From NCBI GenBank assembly GCA_020725105.1, contig DYFQ01000008.1, forward strand, positions 22,794 to 84,771: a stretch of 61,978 nt of DNA, given 5' to 3'. Shown in pieces: positions 9,929 through 16,111 of the stretch. The translations under genes were made by a program, and so were the position numbers. The DNA is from Symbiobacterium thermophilum. Its GTDB lineage: Bacteria > Bacillota > Sulfobacillia > DYFQ01. Within the stretch, counting starts at the first letter, position 1. Every line of letters begins with the position of its first letter. The notes beneath the pieces were generated by a model, which saw nothing but the letters and a program-made list of their open reading frames with translations, was not told where the DNA came from and searched no databases.

Positions 9929-10651
9929 ACGGCGACGGGCCAGCTCGTTGTCCTGGTCGAAGACGATCCAAGTCTGGTGGAACTGCTCAGCTATAACCTG
10001 GAGCAGGCCGGCTACCGGGTCGTTGCCGTCAACCGGGGCGACGCGGCCCTGGAGACGGTGCGCGCCCGCCGGCCGGACCTGGTCATCCTCGACCTGATGC
10101 TGCCAGGACTCGACGGGCTCGACGTCTGCCGGCTGATCAGGCGCGAGAGCCGGGTACCCATCCTGATGCTCACCGCCCGCCGGGAGGAGATGGACCGGGT
10201 CCTCGGGCTTGAACTCGGGGCCGACGATTACGTGACCAAGCCCTTTTCCGTCCGGGAACTGCTGGCCCGGGTGCGAGCCATCCTCCGCCGGTCAGAACCG
10301 GTGGCCGCCGAGTCGGGCGTCGTCCGCCACGGCGACCTGGAACTTGACCTGGAAGGTTACCGGGTGACGGTTGGCGGGCGGGAGGTGTCGCTCACGCCCA
10401 CCGAGTTCCGGCTGCTGGCGCTGCTGGCCACGGCGCCGGGCAAGGTCTTCACCCGGCAGGAGCTGCTGGAACACCTGTGGGGCTCAAGCGCCGCCGGGGA
10501 GTTGCGGACGGTGGACGTCCACGTCCGGCACCTCCGGGAAAAGCTCCGCGACGACCCGGCTGCCCCCCGGTTTGTCGAGACCGTGCGCGGCGTGGGATAC
10601 AGGTTCCGTGCCCCGCCGGGCCCCGGCCGGGGGCGGCCGCCCGCCCGCTGA
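9929..10651 (+). CDS. phoP: OmpR/PhoB-type response regulator (PhoP-like), apparent ACG start
   Basis: A response regulator with a receiver domain (acidic pair VEDDP, phospho-acceptor Asp in VILDLMLPGLDG, conserved Thr in MLTARREE, Lys in VTKPFSVREL) and a winged-helix domain (LTPTEFRLLALLA, VDVHVRHLREKL). The first standard in-frame start, GTG 9977, would delete strand 1 and the acidic pair. Upstream, the frame reads A-T-A-T-G-Q-L-V-V-L-V-E-D-D with no ATG, GTG or TTG back to the stop at 9905-9907. ACG 9929, 8 bases after AGGGGG, gives a perfect family N-terminus, so it is annotated as the start; an ATG-to-ACG change or base-call error is the alternative. The sensor kinase follows at 30 bases. 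Confidence 0.88.
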   Translation, partial: TATGQLVVLVEDDPSLVELLSYNLEQAGYRVVAVNRGDAALETVRARRPDLVILDLMLPGLDGLDVCRLIRRESRVPILMLTARREEMDRVLGLELGADDYVTKPFSVRELLARVRAILRRSEPVAAESGVVRHGDLELDLEGYRVTVGGREVSLTPTEFRLLALLATAPGKVFTRQELLEHLWGSSAAGELRTVDVHVRHLREKLRDDPAAPRFVETVRGVGYRFRAPPGPGRGRPPAR

Positions 10652-10681
10652 ACGGCGGGGCGGAAGGGAGGCGGGTCACGG

Positions 10682-11956
10682 GTGGGACTGATCCTGGGTC
10701 TGGTAGGCGGAGCGGCCGCGTTTTTGGCCGCTTACGCCCTGGCCGACCTGGTGGGGCAGATCCGCGCGGCGGCGGTCTTGCGCCGGGCCTTGCAGGCCGT
10801 GGTTGCCGGCGAGGAAGTCCCGGCGATCGACGTGCCCCTGCCCCCCCACTGGCGGCTCCTGGCGTCGGACCTGGCCGACGCCGGGAGAGCGCTCGGCCGC
10901 GAGCGGGCTGAAGCCCGCGACGAGATCAGGCGGCGCGACGCCGTGCTGGACCACCTGGTTGACGGCGTGGTGCTGGTCACCGGCCGCCGGCGGATCGCCT
11001 TCATGAACCGGGCCGCCGAGGCCTACCTGGGTGTTGAACTGGAGCGGGTCCGCGGGCGGTTTCACCTGGAGGCCCTGAGAAACCCCGCGCTCGACCAGGC
11101 GCTGGCCAGGGCCATGGAAGGGAGCGAGGCCGGCCGGGTGGAGTTCGAGACCCTCCTGCCTCCCGAACGCTACCTGGAGGCTCAGGTCGTGCCGGTGGCG
11201 GGCGCGGACCCGGCCGCCCTGGTGATCCTGCGCGACGTGAGCGAGCGCCGGGAGTTGCGCCGGATGCGCGCCGACTTCGTGGCCAACGTCTCGCACGAAC
11301 TCGGCACGCCGCTGGCCTCGGTGAGGGGATTCGCCGAGACCCTGCTGGCGGGTGCCCTTGAAGACCCCGGCCGGGCCCGCCGCTTCGTGGAACTCATCCT
11401 CTCCGAGGCCGAACGCCTGAGCAAGCTGGTTTCTGACCTGCTGGACCTGTCACAACTGGAATCCGGCCAGCTATCGTTGCATCTGGGCGAGGTTCAGCTC
11501 GAGGAGGTGATCCGGGGGGTGGCCAGGCGGATGCGGCCACGCTTTGAAGAGGCCGGCATCGCGCTGGAGTTGCGGCCTGACCCCGGCCTGCCCCCGGCGC
11601 GCGCCGACGAGGGCCGGCTGGAGCAGGTACTGTACAATCTCCTGGACAACGCGGTCAAGTTCACCCCCCGGGGCGGGGAGGTCGTGGTGGAACTGGCAGC
11701 GGCCGGTCCCGACCTCGAGGTGCGGGTCAGGGACACCGGACCCGGGCTTGACGAAGCGGAGCGAAAGCGCGTCTTCGAGCGCTTTTACCGGGCCGACCGG
11801 GGGCGGGCGCGTGATGCCGGGGGCTCGGGACTGGGGCTGGCCATCGTCCGGCACATCGTCGAGGCGCACGGGGGCCGGGTGGGTGTTGATCCCGCGCCGG
11901 GGGGCGGGGCCGCCTTCTGGTTCACCGTTCCCAGGTGGTCACCACCGGCGATTTAA
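10682..11956 (+). CDS. phoR: PhoR-like sensor histidine kinase
   Basis: A 424-residue kinase from GTG 10682. One hydrophobic N-terminal segment ([19 protein letters not shown]) anchors it; there is no large extracellular domain. A PAS domain (about residues 80-180) precedes the HisKA box [15 protein letters not shown] (phospho-acceptor His) and the ATPase domain with N box [17 protein letters not shown]1 [13 protein letters not shown] box FERFYRAD and G2 [19 protein letters not shown]. The HELGTP variant replaces the usual HELRTP or HELKTP. Paired with the regulator upstream and followed by pstB and phoU, it most likely senses phosphate limitation through PhoU/Pst. Confidence 0.92.
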   Translation: MGLILGLVGGAAAFLAAYALADLVGQIRAAAVLRRALQAVVAGEEVPAIDVPLPPHWRLLASDLADAGRALGRERAEARDEIRRRDAVLDHLVDGVVLVTGRRRIAFMNRAAEAYLGVELERVRGRFHLEALRNPALDQALARAMEGSEAGRVEFETLLPPERYLEAQVVPVAGADPAALVILRDVSERRELRRMRADFVANVSHELGTPLASVRGFAETLLAGALEDPGRARRFVELILSEAERLSKLVSDLLDLSQLESGQLSLHLGEVQLEEVIRGVARRMRPRFEEAGIALELRPDPGLPPARADEGRLEQVLYNLLDNAVKFTPRGGEVVVELAAAGPDLEVRVRDTGPGLDEAERKRVFERFYRADRGRARDAGGSGLGLAIVRHIVEAHGGRVGVDPAPGGGAAFWFTVPRWSPPAI

Positions 11957-12011
11957 TCAAATCGCAACCAAACGCCAACCGCTGCTGAACCGGTCGTGGC
12001 TCGACCGCTGC

Positions 12012-12017
12012 TATACT
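12012..12017 (+). promoter_or_regulatory. Possible -10 element (TATACT) upstream of pstB
   Basis: TATACT lies 52 bases before the pstB TTG in the 112-base phoR-pstB spacer. No good -35 is present at 17 bases, which would be expected of an activator-dependent Pho promoter. Upstream, GCAACC and GCCAACC form a short imperfect direct repeat (about 11963-11980) that could be a PhoP site; this is weak. Confidence 0.35.
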
Positions 12018-12068
12018 GGCCTCGGTGCCCGGTCGCCAGCTGGACCGGGGCCGGGGAGGGGCGAGCCG

Positions 12069-12875
12069 TTGGCTTTCCGGACCGGGGGCCCGCCGGTGGA
12101 GCCCGCGCCCGATCAGCCACCCAAGTACCAGATCAGGGGCCTGGACCTTTTCTACCACGGCGGGCGGACCCAGGTGCTGCACCGCGTCGGCGTGGACATC
12201 GGCCGGGGGCTGGTGACGGCGGTCATAGGCCCCTCCGGCTGCGGGAAATCCTCTTTTCTGCAGGTCCTCAACCGTATGGTGGACGAGATCCCCGGCTCCC
12301 GGGTGGAAGGCCTGGTCGAGCTGGACGGGGACAACCTGTACCGGGAGGATCTCGACGTGGTGGTGCTCCGCCGCCGGGTGGGGATGGTGTTCCAGGCGCC
12401 CAACCCGTTTCCCAGGTCGATATGGGACAACGTGGCTTTCGGGCCCCGGGTCCACGGTGTCCGCTCCCGCTCGCGGCTGAACGAGCTTGTCGAGGCGAGC
12501 CTGCGCCGGGCGGCCCTCTGGGACGAGGTCAAGGATCGCCTCCACCATCCGGCCCTCGGTCTCTCCGGCGGCCAGCAGCAACGGCTATGCATCGCCCGGG
12601 CCCTGGCGGTCGGGCCCGAGGTGCTCCTCATGGACGAGCCCTGCTCCGCCCTGGACCCGGCGGCCACCGCCAGGATTGAAGAACTCATCGGCGAACTCCG
12701 TGGACAGTTGACGGTGGTCATCGTCACCCATAACCTGCAGCAGGCGGCCCGGGTGGCGGACGTGACCGCGTTCTTTCTCCACGGCCAGGTGGTGGAAGTG
12801 GGGCCTACCGCCGAGTTCTTCACCCGGCCGCGGGACCGCCGCACCGAGGACTACGTCACCGGCCGCTACGGCTAG
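12069..12875 (+). CDS. pstB: PstB, phosphate ABC transporter ATP-binding protein
   Basis: A 268-residue ATPase starting at TTG 12069, about 7 bases after GGGGAGGGG. Walker A is [11 protein letters not shown], the Q-loop is [13 protein letters not shown] (NPFP is characteristic of PstB), the signature is [16 protein letters not shown] and Walker B is [13 protein letters not shown]. It energises high-affinity phosphate uptake and with PhoU transmits Pi status to PhoR. pstS, pstC and pstA are not in this window, so the channel must be encoded elsewhere, or this copy is mainly a signalling partner. The Cys after DEP (usually T or A) is a minor variation. Confidence 0.93.
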   Translation: MAFRTGGPPVEPAPDQPPKYQIRGLDLFYHGGRTQVLHRVGVDIGRGLVTAVIGPSGCGKSSFLQVLNRMVDEIPGSRVEGLVELDGDNLYREDLDVVVLRRRVGMVFQAPNPFPRSIWDNVAFGPRVHGVRSRSRLNELVEASLRRAALWDEVKDRLHHPALGLSGGQQQRLCIARALAVGPEVLLMDEPCSALDPAATARIEELIGELRGQLTVVIVTHNLQQAARVADVTAFFLHGQVVEVGPTAEFFTRPRDRRTEDYVTGRYG

Positions 12876-12878
12876 GCC

Positions 12879-12898
12879 GGGGGGGGGGGGGGGGGGGG
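12879..12898. repeat. Homopolymer tract of 20 G between pstB and phoU
   Basis: Twenty consecutive G residues start 3 bases after the pstB stop and end 9 bases before the phoU GTG, followed by AGGG, which completes the phoU Shine-Dalgarno. Such tracts slip during replication. Here a length change would alter spacing upstream of the ribosome-binding site without changing a reading frame. The exact length is also where sequencing is least reliable. Confidence 0.9.
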
Positions 12899-12907
12899 AG
12901 GGTTCCG

Positions 12908-13570
12908 GTGGCCGACACCCGCAGTTCATTCCACGCTCAGCTGCAGAACCTGCAGGACGCCATCGAGACGATGGCCGTCATGGTGGAGCAGGCCATTCAC
13001 CGCGCGGTGAAGGCGCTCAAGGACCGGGACCTGGCCCTGGCCCAGCAGGTCATCGACGAGGACCCGGCCATCAACCAGACGGAACTGGCCATCGAGCGCG
13101 AGTGCCTGCGGCTCATCGCCCTGCAGCAGCCCATGGCCCAGGACCTGCGGGCCGTGAGCACCGCGCTCAAGATCATCACCGACCTCGAACGCATGGCCGA
13201 CCACGCCCGCGACATCGCCAAGATCGTCTTGCGCATGGGGGGCCGGCCGCACGTGAAGCCCCTCATCGACATCCCCCGCATGGCCGAGGTGGGCCAGCGG
13301 ATGTTGAGACAGGCCATCGACGCCTATGTCCGGCGGGACGAGGCGCCCGCCCGCCAGCTGGTGGAGCTGGACGACGAGGTGGACCACCTGTACAATCAGG
13401 TCTTCCGGGAGTTGCTGACGTTCATGATCCAGGACCCCAGGCTGGTGCAGCCCGCCACCTACCTGATCTTCGTGGGCCTGCACCTGGAGCGCATCGCCGA
13501 TCACGCGACCAATCTCGGCGAGTGGGCCATCTACCTGATCACCGGTCAGCGGGAGGAGCTCAACCCCTGA
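12908..13570 (+). CDS. phoU: PhoU, phosphate signalling regulator
   Basis: A 220-residue protein of normal PhoU length with two related three-helix bundles. Repeat 1 has the metal-site motif ITDLERMADHARDIAKI and repeat 2 has LHLERIADHATNLGEWAIYL, the E-R-x-x-D-H pattern binding metal clusters. It links Pst activity to PhoR inhibition at the membrane. The start is GTG 12908 behind GAGGG, immediately 3' of the 20-G tract. The gene is 32 bases downstream of pstB. Confidence 0.95.
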   Translation: MADTRSSFHAQLQNLQDAIETMAVMVEQAIHRAVKALKDRDLALAQQVIDEDPAINQTELAIERECLRLIALQQPMAQDLRAVSTALKIITDLERMADHARDIAKIVLRMGGRPHVKPLIDIPRMAEVGQRMLRQAIDAYVRRDEAPARQLVELDDEVDHLYNQVFRELLTFMIQDPRLVQPATYLIFVGLHLERIADHATNLGEWAIYLITGQREELNP

Positions 13571-13592
13571 ACGCCGGCCGGCCGGCCGGTGA

Positions 13593-13820
13593 AACGGCGG
13601 GCCTTGGGCCTGCCGCGCCGCCCGCTGCCCGGCACCGCCGCCCGGCACGCAGCGGCTCCACTGGCCGCTTGAGGACCCGGCGGCCGCCGAGGGCTCCGAC
13701 GAGGAGGTCATGGCCGCCTTCCGGGCCGCCCGGGACGAACTGGTCCGGCGAATCCGCCACCTGCTCAAGGAGGAAGTGGGCGTCGCGTCCGGCGAAGCTG
13801 CTACCGACCGCGGGCTCTAG
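13593..13820 (+). pseudogene. arsC-like (LMW-phosphatase-type arsenate reductase) C-terminal remnant
   Basis: The frame from 13593 to the TAG at 13818-13820 reads a degenerate start, then GTQRLHWPLEDPAAAEGSDE and VMAAFRAARDELVRRIRHLL. This matches the end of thioredoxin-coupled ArsC proteins (HWxxxDPAxAxGxxEExxxxFRxxRDEIxxRI). The N-terminal catalytic CxxNSCRS loop and the middle are missing: a TGA lies at 13590-13592 just after phoU and there is no start codon before the ATG at about 13710. The remnant directly abuts phoU, so a deletion probably fused the region. Arsenate and phosphate genes often neighbour each other. Confidence 0.65.
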
Positions 13821-13835
13821 AACGGAGGGGACAGG

Positions 13836-14705
13836 TTGGCAGACCGGCGACCCGAACACGGCGGGCGCGAACTCCGGGTCGAGGTGGTGGCGGGCCCCGG
13901 GTCCGCGCTCCCCGCCCGATGGGTGCGGGCCGCCCTGGCCGTGCTACCCCCTGACGACCTTCGGGGGCTGGGGCGGGTGCTGGTCGAGGCATCGCCGTCT
14001 CCCGGCGGCGTTGCCGGCGAGTACCGGCTGGCCGGCGACGGGCGGGCGGCCGAGGTGCGCCTGTATCCGGCCAGCTTTCTCCGGCTGTCCGTCGAGCCGT
14101 GGGGCCGGTGGCTAGAGCCCTTCTTCCGCTACTGGGTGGCGGACGCCCTCTACCGACAGGTGGGCGAGCACCTGGTGACCGCGGCCGGGCGTCAGCGGCG
14201 GAGTGACCCCCGCCGCGGCGAGCAGGCGGCCGGCTACGCCACCGCTCAACTGGCGGCAGCCTTTCCGGTCATGACGCGGGTATTTGCGCCCTGGCGGGCC
14301 TTCGACCACTGGGTGGCCCGCCGCCAGGGCAAGCCCGTGGACCGTGCGGCGCCCGTTGCCTGGAGTGCCTACCTGTTGCTGTGGGCGGCGCTGATCCTGG
14401 TCGTGCTGGCCGGACGGGCCGCCGGCTACGACCTTCCGGCGGCGGCGGGGGCCGTCTGGGTCACCGCCTACTGGCTGTTGAGGGCCGGTACCCAGCCGGC
14501 CGCCCTCTGGTTTCTTGGCGCGGTCGGGCTGGCCGTCGGAGCCCCGCTGCAACTGGCCGGCACCGCAACCGGGGGCCTGAGCCTGGTCGCGGCGGGCAGA
14601 ATCCTGGGCCTGGCTGGGCTGGGCCTATCGGTGTACGCCCTCCTTCACCTGGAAGGGCTAATGGGCGGCGCTCGCCGTGGCGGTGGGCGCGGGCACGTTG
14701 CCTGA
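13836..14705 (+). CDS. Hypothetical membrane protein
   Basis: A 289-residue protein from TTG 13836 with GGAGGGG about 6 bases upstream. Residues 1 to about 165 are soluble-looking, with WVRAALAVLPPDDLRGLGRV and, in the middle, QRRSDPRRGEQAAGYATAQL, which vaguely recalls zincin-type peptidase segments but has no HExxH. The C-terminal 120 residues hold about four hydrophobic helices (SAYLLLWAALILVVLAG; AVWVTAYWLL; AALWFLGAVGLAVGAPLQL; ILGLAGLGLSVYALL). No family is recognised. It lies between the phosphate genes and a fluoride riboswitch; nothing ties it to either. Confidence 0.7.
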   Translation: MADRRPEHGGRELRVEVVAGPGSALPARWVRAALAVLPPDDLRGLGRVLVEASPSPGGVAGEYRLAGDGRAAEVRLYPASFLRLSVEPWGRWLEPFFRYWVADALYRQVGEHLVTAAGRQRRSDPRRGEQAAGYATAQLAAAFPVMTRVFAPWRAFDHWVARRQGKPVDRAAPVAWSAYLLLWAALILVVLAGRAAGYDLPAAAGAVWVTAYWLLRAGTQPAALWFLGAVGLAVGAPLQLAGTATGGLSLVAAGRILGLAGLGLSVYALLHLEGLMGGARRGGGRGHVA

Positions 14706-14814
14706 CCGGTGCGCGCGGTGGACTGCGCCGGCGGGCTTGGAACTGTGCGAAACGGGCGCGCCGTGTGTCGCGTTATGGTAAGATAAACTTAGAGTGTCCA
14801 GCTCGCCCTGTCCA

Positions 14815-14898
14815 GAAGATAAGGCGATGGAGCTCGCCTGAATCGCCGCCAGCGGCTGATAGCTCCTGCGTCGGCACCCACCGGCGCGGGAGTTTTTT
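14815..14898 (+). promoter_or_regulatory. Fluoride (crcB-motif) riboswitch with intrinsic terminator, orphaned
   Basis: The aptamer begins at GGCGATGG (14823-14830); the closing CTCGCC follows, then GCCGCCAGCGGCTGAT and AGCTCCTGCG (to 14870). These are the conserved fluoride-motif elements in order. CTCCTGCGTCGG (14863-14874) then pairs with CCGGCGCGGGAG (14881-14892), followed by six T (14893-14898): a rho-independent terminator sharing the aptamer's 3' strand, the classic fluoride ON-switch layout. The sequence downstream is an inward-facing, gutted IS605 element, not a fluoride exporter, so the regulated gene appears lost or displaced. The nearest forward genes start at 15417. Confidence 0.85.
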
Positions 14899-14969
14899 CG
14901 TTTGAGGCCGCTCCGAACGTTTGGTGGAGGGGAGTGTAGTGCTTTGACTTCCTCCGCGGGTGCGGATGC

Positions 14970-15321
14970 GCGGGAGGCGCTGACCTCTCTTCCTGTCCTT
15001 CCAGTAGCGGGGCGGTCGCGGCCTCTGCTCAAGCTTTCCCTGGAGATGAAGCCTCCTGCTGGCGAAAAAGGAGCGCCACGCGGCGGCAAGCTTCTTCAGG
15101 GTTTCCTGGGCCATGTCCGAAGGAAGGGAACGGTACGCCGGATGGGACACCAACTCCGAACACAAGACTTGATAACCCGGCACCCCGCCACCCTGCAAAC
15201 ACGCCTGCCGGCAGCGGTAGTTGGCGGCGTTCCACAGCGCGGCGGCGCGGTCGGCGAGGACGCCGAGGGTTGCCTGCTGGTCCTTGGTTGGGAGGAGGCG
15301 GCGAACACTTGTACGCCTCAT
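14970..15321 (-). pseudogene. tnpB (IS605 OrfB-like) N-terminal remnant
   Basis: The reverse frame from 15321 reads RLLPTKDQQATLGVLADRAA and ALWNAANYRCRQACLQGGGV, then LSSDMAQ-type and AAWRSFFA segments, ending near RYWKDRK. This is the N-terminal helix-turn-helix part of TnpB. The zinc ribbon and the RuvC D-E-D residues of the remaining 250-300 residues are missing. The frame stays open to 14773 only by reading antisense through the fluoride riboswitch, so the coding match ends near 14970. Confidence 0.8.
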
Positions 15322-15327
15322 GCTTCC

Positions 15328-15355
15328 ATTCTACACCCGGCCGCTCATCTGTCAA
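15328..15355 (-). promoter_or_regulatory. Sigma-A-type promoter of the tnpB remnant
   Basis: On the reverse strand TTGACA (15350-15355) is followed by a 16-base spacer and TAGAAT (15328-15333), 7 bases before the first tnpB codon. This is the best consensus promoter in the window and suggests a leaderless or very short 5' UTR transcript. Confidence 0.6.
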
Positions 15356-15416
15356 TGACCCCCAACCGCCCTTCCTCCCCGTGCCTGAAGGCAGGGGCTT
15401 CCGGGCGGTGGAAAGG

Positions 15417-15779
15417 GTGAATCGGGCGGTCAGATCGATTCAAGTCGAGGTGCCGGATGACGTCCACGCGCGCCTCGAGGCACTGGCCCGACGCAACGAG
15501 TGGGACGTGGAGATGGCCGTAGTGGCCGCAGTGGCGGCTGGCCTGGCCTGCCTCGAGGTGGAGAGCGCCGGCGAGGGGAAGCCGTCCGAAGCCGGTGACT
15601 TCAAGCTCAAGTGGGCCGAGTCCCAGGCGGCTTACGCGGCCCTCAAGTACAAGTACTACGAGGCGCTTCAGAACCTGAAGGTCGCCGACATGCACCTGGC
15701 CGGGATGCGGGCCGAGAATGAGAACCTCCGTCTGCTGGCCGAGCGGCTCCGGGCCGGGGCTGCCGAGGCGGAGAGATGA
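15417..15779 (+). CDS. Small coiled-coil protein, first gene of the dynamin operon
   Basis: A 120-residue protein with a likely GTG start at 15417; GTG 15408 is an in-frame alternative. The N-terminus, RSIQVEVPDDVHARLEALAR, resembles a short ribbon-helix-helix-like DNA-binding segment and is followed by an alanine-rich helix. The second half (residues 55-120), ending AENENLRLLAERLRAG, is predicted as a continuous charged coiled coil. The family is not recognised. Its stop overlaps the next ATG (ATGA), and that gene in turn overlaps the dynamin-like GTPase, so the three are translationally coupled. Confidence 0.6.
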   Translation: MNRAVRSIQVEVPDDVHARLEALARRNEWDVEMAVVAAVAAGLACLEVESAGEGKPSEAGDFKLKWAESQAAYAALKYKYYEALQNLKVADMHLAGMRAENENLRLLAERLRAGAAEAER

Positions 15780-16111
15780 CCTTGCGGCCAGGCGGCGCCA
15801 ACGACCCATTCACGAGGGCACGACTTCGCGGGAGCCTGGGTTTCTGTCCGATTCACGCGTGGCAGCCGGCCCGGTATCCGGACCGATTGGGAGTGGCCAT
15901 TCTTTATCGGGACTTTCTCCAGCACCTGCCACTGGAGATCAGTTCCCGGCCCAAGCAGCGCCCTCGCCGACCCAGGGGGCCGCAAGGTCAGTGTCCGGCC
16001 TGTGAGGCGGCAGACGCCGCGGTGGCCCGTTCGGTCCCCGCCCTCTTGAGCTGGCGACGAGCCATAGCCAAACTGGTAGGAGACCAGGTGGGGGTATCCG
16101 GCGATGCTTGA
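15776..16111 (+). CDS. Cys-containing protein resembling the C-terminal part of a CPxC zinc-ribbon family
   Basis: A 111-residue protein from ATG 15776, overlapping the preceding stop. It contains NDPFTRARLRGSLGFCPIHA, then LGVAILYRDFLQHL and CPACEAADAA. Related proteins usually begin with a further CPxC pair and about 40 more residues before the NDP segment; that front part is missing here, so the protein may be N-terminally truncated or use the upstream coiled-coil protein as its partner. It ends within the first codons of the GTPase gene (16104-16111 overlap). No enzymatic role can be proposed. Confidence 0.55.
   Translation: MTLRPGGANDPFTRARLRGSLGFCPIHAWQPARYPDRLGVAILYRDFLQHLPLEISSRPKQRPRRPRGPQGQCPACEAADAAVARSVPALLSWRRAIAKLVGDQVGVSGDA

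Larger units (their letters stand above)
14935..15402 (-). mobile_element. Deleted IS200/IS605-family element (about 0.47 kb)
   Basis: Two terminal-type hairpins flank the tnpB remnant: CCTCCGCG paired with CGCGGGAGG (14951-14977), next to CTTTGACTT, and CCCCGTGCCT paired with AGGCAGGGG (15377-15397), next to CTTCC. Subterminal hairpins of this type are the recognition structures of IS200/IS605 elements, which lack terminal inverted repeats. Only the 5' part of tnpB lies between them and no tnpA is present. Exact ends are not resolved. Confidence 0.65.
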
